Shown: positions 45,717 through 54,668 of the stretch, piece after piece | Layout: every line of letters begins with the position of its first letter | Position numbering within the stretch: the stretch's first letter is position 1 | NCBI RefSeq assembly: GCF_003003995.1 | Contig: NZ_PVWF01000010.1 | Span: 1-64,000 of the forward strand | Origin: Pleurocapsa sp. CCALA 161 | Lineage (GTDB): Bacteria; Cyanobacteriota; Cyanobacteriia; Cyanobacteriales; Xenococcaceae | Reading direction: 5' to 3' | DNA length: 64,000 bases | The notes under the pieces: generated by a model | Database searches by the model: none | Seen by the model: only the letters and a program-made list of their open reading frames with translations | Told to the model about the DNA's origin: nothing | Program-made: the position numbers and the translations under genes

Positions 45717-46757
45717 TTACAAGCTCTCAAGAGCAGATATATAAGGATTTAACATGCGAAAGTCTACTCCCGCACGTCTAGCAGCGATCACGCCTAAAGC
45801 TTCTAGATAAGAATCAACTTTCGTTACCTTGATGCCCAATGGTTCGGGAGGAACTTGAATTTTAGTTGTATTATTAGTGACGGCAATAATTTGAGCTTGA
45901 TTAGCAAAGTTGAGAATAGCACTTCCACCACAGGCAGTATAGGGAACTACCACTATATCTACTTCATCAGACCAAATAGCATTGCGGGAATGAGATTGCT
46001 CAGTAATAAACTGAGGTGCGCGGCTTAAACCCACTAACACACAGGGGAGGAAGGTATAGCCCAATTCTTCCGCAGCAGCACGGGGAGATACTTCTGGATC
46101 GACTGTCAAGGGTGATAGGGCAGGGGCATGGGCAGCAGGAATTTGAAACTGACGGACAATCAAATGGGAAATCACGGCTTCTGCACCAGCTAGATGATCT
46201 ACTCCTGAACCATGACGGTAATTTTGGAGGGACTCGCTCGCATCATCGGGAAAACGAGCAACCACAGCGATCGCTTCTGCCCCTCCTTGCTTAATCAACT
46301 TTTCTGCTGCTCTAAGTAAGCTGCCAGGATTACCTAACGTACCCCAACTTGCGCCAGAATCAGCAGTGCGCAATTCTACCTCTAAAGGCGCATCCGTGAC
46401 TACATAGTTGGTTAAATCTATTCCTAGGGTTGCTCTAGCAGCATCTGCTGCCTGGAGATGTCTCAAACGTAACTCTGGTTCAATTGCGCAATCTAATAGC
46501 AGTCCGATTTTGTTTTGCCTGACAGGGCTTAAACCCCAGTCTTGAGCTGCAAAACGGTCTAAGCCATAACCTTCAACATAGTAAGTATTATCCAAGGGCC
46601 AATACAGCTGTGCGCCATTAAGAACATTGGGATGAGTAATCAGGCGATCGCTAATTTGGGCGATCGCTTTGGCAACGGGAAGAGCATCGCCCGCATAACC
46701 ACCAATAGCTGCACCTACCCCTGTGGGAACAATCAGCACAACTGTAAAGGGGGACAT
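45717..46757 (-). CDS. DUF3326 family protein
   Basis: About 346 aa from ATG 46757 (an in-frame GTG at 46772 adds five residues). It is a cytosolic-looking protein with a glycine-rich start (VVLIVPTGVGAAIGGYAGDA), a GASWGTLGNPGSLLRAAEKL segment and a C-terminal YTACGGSAILNFA. This pattern is the cyanobacterial/plant DUF3326 family, whose function is unknown. It lies between a 58-aa gene (22-bp gap) and the CPBP protease (5-bp gap), the middle of the operon. Confidence 0.87.
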   Translation of the reverse strand: MSPFTVVLIVPTGVGAAIGGYAGDALPVAKAIAQISDRLITHPNVLNGAQLYWPLDNTYYVEGYGLDRFAAQDWGLSPVRQNKIGLLLDCAIEPELRLRHLQAADAARATLGIDLTNYVVTDAPLEVELRTADSGASWGTLGNPGSLLRAAEKLIKQGGAEAIAVVARFPDDASESLQNYRHGSGVDHLAGAEAVISHLIVRQFQIPAAHAPALSPLTVDPEVSPRAAAEELGYTFLPCVLVGLSRAPQFITEQSHSRNAIWSDEVDIVVVPYTACGGSAILNFANQAQIIAVTNNTTKIQVPPEPLGIKVTKVDSYLEALGVIAARRAGVDFRMLNPYISALESL

Positions 46758-46778
46758 AGTCTGATTTGCCACTAAAAT

Positions 46779-46955
46779 TTAACTCTCTCTGGTCACAACG
46801 GCTTCTACCGTTGCCGTTTGTTGTTCTCGATCAACTTTGGTAACTGCCCAGCGGAGTGGTTTTCCTGACTGTTCTAGTCTGGTTTCAATCTCTTTATTTA
46901 ACTTAACTGGATTTTCTTGAAGATTAATTTCAGCGGTAATAAAGTGTGTAGTCAT
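46779..46955 (-). CDS. Small conserved hypothetical protein (58 aa), first gene of the DUF3326 operon
   Basis: ATG at 46955 is chosen over an in-frame TTG at 46976 because AGGTGA sits 6 nt upstream of it. The product (MTTHFITAEINLQENP...) is small, charged, with a predicted alternating beta/alpha pattern and the segment RWAVTKVDREQQTATVEAVV at its end. I recognise it as a typical short cyanobacterial hypothetical but cannot name a family. Confidence 0.7.
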   Translation of the reverse strand: MTTHFITAEINLQENPVKLNKEIETRLEQSGKPLRWAVTKVDREQQTATVEAVVTRES

Positions 46956-47048
46956 TAGTTTCACCTGAGCTATCAATACATATTTTCTAATTTAAGTTGC
47001 ACCGATGGTAAAATATAAAGCAATAATTAATATTTTTTGATTATTTAT

Positions 47049-47774
47049 TTACCTTTTGACTTGTGAAGGCTCGATTAATTTCCATGCCATAATGTCAGCG
47101 AACAAAGTTTGATAGCCTATAACATTAGGATGCAATCCGTCATCTCCTAACTGAGTATCGATCCAGTCTATACCTCTAGATAACCAAAGATCAAAAATAT
47201 CTAGGTAAGGAATATTTCTGTCCTGACAAGCCTGTAAGGTTGCTTCTTTATAGCGATATTGATCTAAATGATTGTAATAAAGACAATCCATAAAAGGCAT
47301 TTTTGCCTCGCTGACGGGAGTCATACCAATAAACATTACGGGGCAAAGATCTTGCGCCACATTTAGCAGATAATCAAGATGCTGACGAAAGCTATCTAAA
47401 TCAGTATATAGCTTGCCACTGGGCTTCCCTAGCCTCGCCGAATCATTCAAGCCAACCGAAAGCAAAATTAAGTCTGGAAGACGATTGCGCAATTCACCGC
47501 GGCAGTTAAATTCCTGCTCTAAGCGAATGGCGACTTGATTAACGCGATCGCCCCTCACTCCTAGATTATACAAAACATGTCCTGCTCCCTGGGGCGACAT
47601 CCATTCCCGTCGCAATCTTTCCACCCAGCCACCGCCGACATAGTCGCCATAACCATAAATCAAACTATCTCCCAAAGCAACTACTTTCAAAGGCTGTTGG
47701 CGCTGTAGCTTTTTGTGTAAAACCCGATCATTACTCGTGACAAAGCTAGAGTTGGGACTGAGAATAGTCTGCAT
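47049..47774 (-). CDS. SGNH/GDSL-type hydrolase
   Basis: About 241 aa from ATG 47774; a TTG at 47849 would add an unconvincing 25-residue extension. The four SGNH blocks are visible: VVALGDSLIYGYGD (nucleophile Ser near residue 37), the glycine of RGDRV, the LLSVGLND asparagine, and the C-terminal DDGLHPNVIGY with the catalytic Asp-His. No signal peptide is seen with this start, so it is likely cytosolic. Family members are esterases, lipases or acyl-thioesterases; substrate unknown. Confidence 0.88.
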   Translation of the reverse strand: MQTILSPNSSFVTSNDRVLHKKLQRQQPLKVVALGDSLIYGYGDYVGGGWVERLRREWMSPQGAGHVLYNLGVRGDRVNQVAIRLEQEFNCRGELRNRLPDLILLSVGLNDSARLGKPSGKLYTDLDSFRQHLDYLLNVAQDLCPVMFIGMTPVSEAKMPFMDCLYYNHLDQYRYKEATLQACQDRNIPYLDIFDLWLSRGIDWIDTQLGDDGLHPNVIGYQTLFADIMAWKLIEPSQVKR

Positions 47775-47902
47775 AAAAAAAGAAAATAAGATCTGAAAAT
47801 ATTTAGAGCGTTTTACAAAACAATATTTATATTTAGCAATAATACACAATTACGGCTCTGGTCTTGAAAATAGAGTATAGCCGATCCCCTAAAAATGTAT
47901 TA

Positions 47903-48943
47903 CTAATTGCTCATTGTTGTGAGCCAGTTTAAAATCCGATTCCATCCCCACCAACAATCGCGATCGCCATATTTTTGTTGGCAGTTTGGGCTACTGACAT
48001 AGCCAACATGTCCCCCTGCTTTAGTTAAAATTAGGTTTAAAGCTTCATTATGGCGACAGACGGTTTTGAGCCGAGGAATAATACTGGGAGCAAACATGGG
48101 ATCGTCTTCTGCATAAAGAATTAGAGTAGGCTTCTCAATTTTGGGCAAAATTTGAAATGGACTACTAGCAGTATAGTAATCTTCTACGGAGTCAAAACCT
48201 AAGCGAGGAACAACTAAATGATGATCAAAACCCCAAATGCTGTTGGCTTTTTCAATAGCCGATCGCTCAAAATCTTGAGGATGATATGCAGAGATTTTCA
48301 GCACTAACTTGGTTAATTCTTTAGCGATCGCCTGTTCGATATATTTGCCTAGAGGATGTTTCATTAGATAGGGCAAAGAAAGATTGGAGTCGAGATTAGG
48401 ACAAATAACTGCACCTCCCGCCACATCAGCAGAATTTAGACCATTTACCGCCAAAAACTGAGAATAATAAATTCCCCATAAAGCTAATTGTCCCCCCAGA
48501 GAATAGCCAGTCAACCAAAAGGGTGCAGGACAGCCCAAAGTTTTGCTTTCCCCCGCAATACTGACAAAATCTTTGCCCTCATTAATCCCATCTGAAGTTA
48601 GTACCGAGGATAATTTTGCCGATTCTCCATGAGCGCGCCAGTCAAACAGCACCACAGCATAGTTCTGAGCATAAGCTTTTCGGGCTAAAATTCTCAAAAA
48701 CCACTGATTGTCTAGCGTACCTGTAATGCCATAAGTGCCGACAATCGTTCCTTGAGGATTTGGAGGGATTGCTACCCAACCAGCTAAAGGTACTTCTCCC
48801 TGGGTAAATACTACCTTCTGATAATGAGGCTCTGGTTCACTAATAGTTTCTTGCCAGATCTGGCCTGAGCGCATGGCTACATAGATCGTCATCAAAAAAC
48901 CATTGTCTAAAAACCAAGGTGGGGAATAGGAACTATGCAGCAT
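47903..48943 (-). CDS. Alpha/beta hydrolase, YheT-like
   Basis: A 346-aa alpha/beta hydrolase: oxyanion region TYGITGTLDN, the nucleophile elbow TGYSLGGQLAL (Ser near residue 160), the acid in YAEDDPMF (near 285) and the histidine in AGGHVGYVS (near 320). The arrangement, including DWRAHGES, resembles YheT/COG0429 esterases. Substrate unknown. Followed on the same strand by the GDSL hydrolase 128 bp downstream. Confidence 0.88.
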   Translation of the reverse strand: MLHSSYSPPWFLDNGFLMTIYVAMRSGQIWQETISEPEPHYQKVVFTQGEVPLAGWVAIPPNPQGTIVGTYGITGTLDNQWFLRILARKAYAQNYAVVLFDWRAHGESAKLSSVLTSDGINEGKDFVSIAGESKTLGCPAPFWLTGYSLGGQLALWGIYYSQFLAVNGLNSADVAGGAVICPNLDSNLSLPYLMKHPLGKYIEQAIAKELTKLVLKISAYHPQDFERSAIEKANSIWGFDHHLVVPRLGFDSVEDYYTASSPFQILPKIEKPTLILYAEDDPMFAPSIIPRLKTVCRHNEALNLILTKAGGHVGYVSSPNCQQKYGDRDCWWGWNRILNWLTTMSN

Positions 48944-48980
48944 TAATCAAGTCTAAATCTTGTTTTTATTTATTTGTTCA

Positions 48981-49015
48981 AGCTTACAGCTCATAGCTTA
49001 TAGCTTATAGCTTAT
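48981..49015. repeat. Heptamer array AGCTTAT, five copies
   Basis: Units AGCTTAC, AGCTCAT and three AGCTTAT lie in tandem between divergent genes, directly upstream of both. It is another locus-specific 7-bp repeat. Confidence 0.85.
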
Positions 49016-49120
49016 TCAGAGTGAGATCACAGACAAATTTTACCAGAGCGTTATTTTTCAAACTAGTTTGGGAATAATAACGGTGTAAACCCTGAAATAT
49101 TTGCATAATTTCTCTAAACA

Positions 49121-49894
49121 ATGAATTTAATCAGAGTTTTTACCATCGCCAACAATGGTTTTAAAGAAGTTATTCGCGATCGCATCCTTTATTTTATTGG
49201 CTTTTTTTCCTTGCTACTAATTCTGGCTCAAAGAATTATCCCTGAAATTGCAGCAGGGACTCATGAAAAGATTTTGCTCGACATTGGTATTGGTGCAATC
49301 AATATTCTCAGCGTAATCGTGGCAATTTTTATAGGTACGGCGCTAATTAACAAGGAAATTGAAAAACGGACGTTATTGATGCTCATTCCTAAACCAATTA
49401 GCCGTGCTGAATTAATCTTAGGTAAACATCTAGGACTTACTGCCGTGTTAGGGGTGATGATTGCCATTATGATGGTCATCTATCTAGCTATGCTCAGTCT
49501 TTCCCAGATTGACTATCCCACAGCAGCATTGATTACTGCATCCGTTTATCTGTTGCTCGAATTAGCCTTAATCGCTGCGGTGGCAATTTTCTTTGGCGTA
49601 TTTACCAGCTCAATTTTAGCCACCTTATTTAGCTTCGGTGTTTATTTGATGGGACACTTTAGCGAAGATTTAGTTGAATTAGGCAAACTAAGCAAAAATG
49701 CCAGTATTGAGAGCTTAACTACTAGTCTTTATTTGGTGCTACCCAATCTTTCACGGTTAGATTTAAAAAATGAAGCTGTTTATGGTTTATTACCAAGCTC
49801 AGGAGAATTAATTGCCCATGCCATGTATGGTTTACTGTATACCGCTCTACTCTTAATTATCTCGATCATGATTTTTGCTCAAAAAGAATTTTAA
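49121..49894 (+). CDS. ABC-2 type transporter permease
   Basis: A 257-aa protein with six hydrophobic helices. It starts FTIANNGFKEVIRDRILYFIGFFS and contains the EIEKRTLLMLIPKPISRAELILGKHLGL segment, both hallmarks of ABC-2 permeases. The partner ATPase is not adjacent, so substrate and direction (export is usual) are unknown. Monocistronic as far as seen. Confidence 0.88.
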   Translation: MNLIRVFTIANNGFKEVIRDRILYFIGFFSLLLILAQRIIPEIAAGTHEKILLDIGIGAINILSVIVAIFIGTALINKEIEKRTLLMLIPKPISRAELILGKHLGLTAVLGVMIAIMMVIYLAMLSLSQIDYPTAALITASVYLLLELALIAAVAIFFGVFTSSILATLFSFGVYLMGHFSEDLVELGKLSKNASIESLTTSLYLVLPNLSRLDLKNEAVYGLLPSSGELIAHAMYGLLYTALLLIISIMIFAQKEF

Positions 49895-50201
49895 GTAGTT
49901 TTACTGAGTATTAGTAACTATCTTGTTACAATAATTCTCAATATCTTCATAGCTTTTTCTAAGCTAACTATATTTAATCGCAATTTAACCTATTTTGATT
50001 GATTACTCATTTACAAAATAGCTAATTACCGATTATAAATGCCAAAGATCATCAGCTTTCGCTAAATCTTGATACTTATTGCTTAAAACGAGATAATAAG
50101 TGAAAGTTTGGATAACCGTCCAATTATCCTCGAAAGCTAATCGACATCATGAAGGCAAAATTGTTGAATACGCGCAAAACATCTAAGCAGCATTTGTCAT
50201 T
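49895..50201. other. Intergenic region upstream of the histidine kinase
   Basis: 307 bp, AT-rich, presumably holding the kinase promoter. No ORF, hairpin with T-run or repeat found. Confidence 0.5.
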
Positions 50202-51518
50202 ATGTTAGAAAGTTCTGGGTCGTTACAGCTACATTTAAAACCTGCACTCAGCAACGTGAATCTTCTTATTGTTTCCAATCAGTCAGAAAACTTTAAAGCG
50301 ATCGCCAGTTGTTTAGATGCAGCCAACATCATTTTTTGTGCCGATCTGATTAGTAATCTAGATCTAGATCAATTAAGCGACCCTGCTGACCAATATAGTG
50401 CAATTTTCTATGATTACGCTGTCAATCCTGAAAACAACCAGCTAGAATCATTAATCGACAACATTCAGTGGTGTTGCCATTTATATCCTGATATTCCCCT
50501 GATTCTAATTACTGATGTTTTAGGTGATGAAGCAGCAGCCAGATTAGTTCAATCAGGAGTCAGTTGTTATCTACTCAGACATAAACTCGCTCAATTACCT
50601 AACATTCTCAAAAAATCTTTATTCGATTTTGCCAATAAACAAGCAATAGTCAACCAACAGCAAGACTTAATTAAACAACAACAGTTTCAGCTTCAACAGC
50701 TACAGGCAGAAATTAAAATTAATCGTGATGTTGAAAAAACTCAAGCAATTAGATTAGCGCAGCAGCAAAAAGTAATTGAACAAGAACGCAATAAAGTACA
50801 GCAGCTAGAAGCAGAAATTCAATCCTGGCTTGATGGAGAAGAAGCTAAGCAAGAACATCTTTCTCACTTGAATCATGAACTGCGTAGTCCAATTTCTTCA
50901 ATGTTGGGTTTTGCAGGAATGCTCAAAGAGCAATATTATGGCGAACTGAATGAGCGGCAGATGCGATATGTTAACGCCATGCTCAGTGTCGGTCAATATA
51001 TGTTGGATCTGGTCAATAATTATCTTGATATTGCTAAGATTGACGCCAACAAACAAACCTTGGATTTAGAACGATTAGCCGTCGCTGAAGTTTGTCAGAA
51101 TGCGCTCTTTTGCCTAGAAAAGAAAGCCGAACAAAAAGGATTAGAGTTAAACTTCGACTTGGGGGATGATATCGACTTTTGTACTGCTGACTCCCGCTGT
51201 TTAAGACAAATTTTAATTAATCTATTAAGTAATGCTGTTAAATTTACCCAGCAAGGACACATTACCCTTCAGGTTCAACAGGATGCAGAGTTTCTTAACT
51301 TTGCCGTAATCGATACAGGGACAGGAATATCAGCCGAAAATATGACTAAATTGTTCAAGCCATTCCCCCAAATTAGCAATCATCAAGAAAGTACAGGTTT
51401 GGGTTTGGCACTGTCAAGAAAACTAGCTCGACTTCATGGTGGAGACATTATAGTAACTTCTGAATTAGGTCAAGGCAGTTGTTTTACTCTGAGCATTCCT
51501 CGATTCAGTGAACAATAA
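50202..51518 (+). CDS. Sensor histidine kinase with N-terminal receiver-like domain
   Basis: A 438-aa kinase with no transmembrane helix, so cytosolic. Residues about 18-145 have the fold pattern of a response-regulator receiver (VNLLIVSNQSENFKAIASC, AIFYDYAV with an Asp where phosphorylation would occur, and LILITDV), but the conserved lysine region is altered, so it may be a pseudo-receiver. A coiled coil follows (QQDLIKQQQFQLQQLQAEI, about 148-215), then HisKA with the phospho-histidine in NHELRSP (His225), and HATPase_c with NLLSNAVKF, DTGTGIS and GLGLALSRKLARLHGG. No response regulator is adjacent. This receiver-first architecture is common in cyanobacteria. Confidence 0.93.
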   Translation: MLESSGSLQLHLKPALSNVNLLIVSNQSENFKAIASCLDAANIIFCADLISNLDLDQLSDPADQYSAIFYDYAVNPENNQLESLIDNIQWCCHLYPDIPLILITDVLGDEAAARLVQSGVSCYLLRHKLAQLPNILKKSLFDFANKQAIVNQQQDLIKQQQFQLQQLQAEIKINRDVEKTQAIRLAQQQKVIEQERNKVQQLEAEIQSWLDGEEAKQEHLSHLNHELRSPISSMLGFAGMLKEQYYGELNERQMRYVNAMLSVGQYMLDLVNNYLDIAKIDANKQTLDLERLAVAEVCQNALFCLEKKAEQKGLELNFDLGDDIDFCTADSRCLRQILINLLSNAVKFTQQGHITLQVQQDAEFLNFAVIDTGTGISAENMTKLFKPFPQISNHQESTGLGLALSRKLARLHGGDIIVTSELGQGSCFTLSIPRFSEQ

Positions 51519-51585
51519 AAGCTATTTTTCTTAAGAATAGACAGTGAGTTTAACCTAATTAATAGTTTAAGTCTGAACGCTCAGA

Positions 51586-52137
51586 TTAATTAGTAACAGG
51601 AGTGGCTTTGGTTACCGAACCATTGTTAATACCCATAGTAAAGTTCAAAGGTATGTCAGGATAGCTTTTACTAACCTGTCGATAAACATCGTAATTGGTA
51701 GGCAAGTTTAATTTTTCACCATCTTTGTCAAACTTAACTCGGTATTCTATATTTTGACCTAGTTCAAGCTTGCCGATTTTCTCCACAGAATTTTTTTTGC
51801 CCGATTCGATCTCATCAACAGAAGGTTTAGGCGGTAGTTTGGGCCACCAAATATCTTTTTCATTTTCTTTCATTACTGCTCCTTCTGGCTTTTGTCCATT
51901 GACGGTAGTCAAGGAAGTGGACTCGAACTCCTCATAATGACCTCTTTTGTCGTCTGTCGGCGCATTGGTATATCTCACTCGCCAGGTATAGGTGGCTTTA
52001 GCCGTTGCCTCATATTGTCCTGCACCAGATTGACTTGTCCCACAGCTATTGATAGCGATCGCCAAACCCAGACTTACTGTGGCTAGACAAAGATGATTAA
52101 ATTTTCGTCGAGTAATTAATGGGGAAATTTTGAGCAT
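51586..52137 (-). CDS. Lipoprotein of unknown function with Tat-like signal
   Basis: A 183-aa protein whose N-terminus has twin arginines (ITRRKFNHL), a hydrophobic stretch (LATVSLGLAIAI) and a lipobox-like NSC at about residues 30-32, so it should be exported, perhaps folded, and lipid-anchored. The mature part is charged and rich in K/E (VDEIESGKKNSVEKIG), without cysteines or a recognisable domain. Convergent with the histidine kinase gene. No family recognised. Confidence 0.65.
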   Translation of the reverse strand: MLKISPLITRRKFNHLCLATVSLGLAIAINSCGTSQSGAGQYEATAKATYTWRVRYTNAPTDDKRGHYEEFESTSLTTVNGQKPEGAVMKENEKDIWWPKLPPKPSVDEIESGKKNSVEKIGKLELGQNIEYRVKFDKDGEKLNLPTNYDVYRQVSKSYPDIPLNFTMGINNGSVTKATPVTN

Positions 52138-52485
52138 AGGTATTATTTGGGTATTACGACATAAGATTTTTTCTGATTAGTAATCTAAGCTATTTTGGCA
52201 AAAAATAGACAAGATATAAACATAATGTAATGACATAATTTAAGTTTTTAAATTTCAAACAAATTACATTTTTTATATATCTGTTTTTGGATTAAATGTC
52301 AGATTAAAGCAAAAATTAGTCGCCTTTTTAAAGAAATAAAGTAAGCTATCTAAATATCTCATTTTGAGCTAAAACGTCAATCTTGACATATTTTATAAGT
52401 TTAATGTACATTAATTCGATTATTATATTATTTAATACTTAAAGTTATAAATTCTAAATTTACTACAGACTTTTTAAAAAACTCT
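52138..52485. other. AT-rich divergent intergenic region
   Basis: 348 bp between the lipoprotein gene and a glycosyltransferase gene; very A+T-rich. No gene, repeat or operator identified. Confidence 0.5.
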
Positions 52486-53622
52486 ATGCAACTAAATATA
52501 AATAATGTTGATCATCAAGAATCTCGCATTTTATTATGGTCACAGCGCAATATAGAAAATTTTATTTTTAACTCTTGTTTATTTGAATTTGAAGACATTA
52601 TTAATGATGTTGACGTAGCCGATCTTATTTCACCTCCACAATATAAGTTTATTGGTAAAATCACCAAAAAGTTTGTCAAAAAGACTACACAATACTGTCA
52701 AATTGCAGCTTATCTTAATCCATATTTTCAGCCTGTTTATTTAGAGCGAGAGTACGATATTTTCTTAACTATTTTAGACTTTTCCGATAATTTATCCTCA
52801 ATTAATTTATTAAAAAATCGACGTAAAAAATGTCAGTTTTCAGTGTGCTATTTAATTGAAATTTGGCATAAAGATCTGCCCAAGTTAAAAAATTTTATCG
52901 AATTTTTCCAAGACTTCGACTTAATTTGTCTCGGGCATTCTGAAATAGTAAATGATGTTCAGAAAATTATTGATCGTCCTTGTATCTATCTTTCTCCTGG
53001 AGTTAATGCAGTCAAGTTTTGTCCTGATTTGGCAAAAAGCGATCGCTCAATCGATCTGGTTACTTTGGGTAGACGTTCGGAGATAGTTCATGGAGCTTTA
53101 TTAGAATTAGCCGAGCAAAAAAATTTTTTCTACTATTATGACTATATTAGTGGTGCTAAACAACGCAACAATTGCCACCAAGAACATCGAACTTTGATTG
53201 CTAATTTGCTTAAAAACAGTCGTTACTTCATTGCTAATTATGCCAAAATAAATCAGCTTCAAGAAACTCATGGACAAAGAGAAATTGGCTATCGTTTTTT
53301 TGAAGGAGCAGCAGCAGGATGTGTTTTACTTGGCTGTTCTCCCGATAATGTAGCTTTTAAGCATTATTTTGATTGGGATAATGCGATAATTCCCATTGAC
53401 TTTGATGAATACAACATTGTCAAAATTATTGCCGAACTCGATTCTCAGCCAGAACTTTTAAAGCAGATTCAGACTGATAACGTGGTAAATTCTTTGCTAA
53501 AACATGACTGGGTATATCGGTGGGAACAAATATTACGGAAATTAGGTATGTCAATCACCCCTGGTATAGAGCAACGCAAACATCAACTACAAGAGCTGGC
53601 GATCGCCTATTCAAAAAGATAG
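52486..53622 (+). CDS. Glycosyltransferase, CgeB / GT4-like
   Basis: A 378-aa protein with a GT-B-type C-terminal half: YLSPGVNAVKFCPD, the LVTLGRRSEIVHGALLEL Rossmann segment, then the donor-binding end REIGYRFFEGAAAGCVLLG with a Glu in the E-x7-E position. The N-terminal half is divergent and lysine-rich. The GYRFFEGAAAG part resembles CgeB/DUF3880-type glycosyltransferases that modify spores or capsule. It is low in G+C compared with neighbours, as often in surface-polysaccharide genes. Sugar donor and acceptor unknown. Confidence 0.78.
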   Translation: MQLNINNVDHQESRILLWSQRNIENFIFNSCLFEFEDIINDVDVADLISPPQYKFIGKITKKFVKKTTQYCQIAAYLNPYFQPVYLEREYDIFLTILDFSDNLSSINLLKNRRKKCQFSVCYLIEIWHKDLPKLKNFIEFFQDFDLICLGHSEIVNDVQKIIDRPCIYLSPGVNAVKFCPDLAKSDRSIDLVTLGRRSEIVHGALLELAEQKNFFYYYDYISGAKQRNNCHQEHRTLIANLLKNSRYFIANYAKINQLQETHGQREIGYRFFEGAAAGCVLLGCSPDNVAFKHYFDWDNAIIPIDFDEYNIVKIIAELDSQPELLKQIQTDNVVNSLLKHDWVYRWEQILRKLGMSITPGIEQRKHQLQELAIAYSKR

Positions 53623-53897
53623 TTACCTACTTTGAATGGTCTACTAAGTATTTTATATTACCCAAATTTTGAATTTTAAATGAATTGCATTTTTTTTATA
53701 AAAGTAGGCTTCCCAAGTGGCAATCAAAAAAAATGAAAAATCTGATCGACGAACGTTGGTCAGAAGTATGGGCAATTTGTTATAGCCAGGAAACGTTCTC
53801 ACCAAAATTCACATTAATTACGGTAGAAGTAAAAATACTTAGCAATCAAAAAGGACATCGATCGCTAAAATAAACTTAATTCCTCCCATAATTATTG

Positions 53898-54641
53898 ATG
53901 AATACTTTTCCCGAAACTCTAGACGCAGCAGTAGAACAGGCAAAAGAAGCTGCCCAAACAGCGATCGCCGATGGTTACAATCTAGTTCAGGTGGAGTTAG
54001 TTGTGCCTGAAATTGCCTTGCAGTCTGAGGCATTAGCCTTGGAGTTTGCCCAACTGTTTGCTGCCACTGGTTCACGGGTAAAGGTGATGTTTCCCGATAC
54101 AGGTGCATCTGCTCTTGCCAAACGCAATTGGGGTGAACAGCCTTTTGCTGTTACGGATATGGGTAGTCGCTTTACCTCAATTGAAACTCAAATTGCCGAA
54201 GAAGATGAAATCTTTATTGTGGCTTGTCCTTCGGCGGTAGAAGTTGACCGCGCCGAGAAACTGAGTCAGCTTGCAGGCGATCGCCCTGTACTTTTTCTGA
54301 TTCCCCAACTAGAAGATGTAGCAGTGGTGGGGATTGGTTTAGCCGCCAGACAGTTACGCGATCGCTTTATTAAGAATATTTATTCTTGTTATTATCTGCG
54401 TCCCCTTGAAGAAGGGGCAATTTTGCGCTGTCATCCCTCCCCCTGGCAAATCTGGCTAGAGCGAGATTCTGGTTATGAATTAGCCACAGAATTAACTACT
54501 AAGCCAATGGGAGAAGATTTAGAGCGATTGATGATCGACTTGACTAATCCTCAAACAGCAAACAGTGATGGGAAGTCGTCTAAGAAAAAAGTGAGCTTGT
54601 TAGGTAATTTACAAAAGTTCTTGAATGCTCTTAGTCAATAA
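53898..54641 (+). CDS. DUF1995 family protein
   Basis: About 247 aa from ATG 53898. The sequence PETLDAAVEQAKEAAQTAI at the start, FPDTGASALAKRNW, and the FIVACPSAVEVDRAEKLS segment are typical of DUF1995, which in plants includes LPA3, a photosystem II assembly factor. Cyanobacterial members are uncharacterised but a thylakoid-related role is plausible. Cytosolic by sequence. A short gap (28 bp) precedes the membrane protein gene at 54669. Confidence 0.85.
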   Translation: MNTFPETLDAAVEQAKEAAQTAIADGYNLVQVELVVPEIALQSEALALEFAQLFAATGSRVKVMFPDTGASALAKRNWGEQPFAVTDMGSRFTSIETQIAEEDEIFIVACPSAVEVDRAEKLSQLAGDRPVLFLIPQLEDVAVVGIGLAARQLRDRFIKNIYSCYYLRPLEEGAILRCHPSPWQIWLERDSGYELATELTTKPMGEDLERLMIDLTNPQTANSDGKSSKKKVSLLGNLQKFLNALSQ

Positions 54642-54668
54642 CGGGTAACTTACATTAGCTATTCAAAA

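Noticed and set aside
53685-53873. 62-codon frame between the glycosyltransferase and DUF1995 genes
   Set aside because: No ribosome-binding site or recognisable motif, low-complexity start; probably intergenic.
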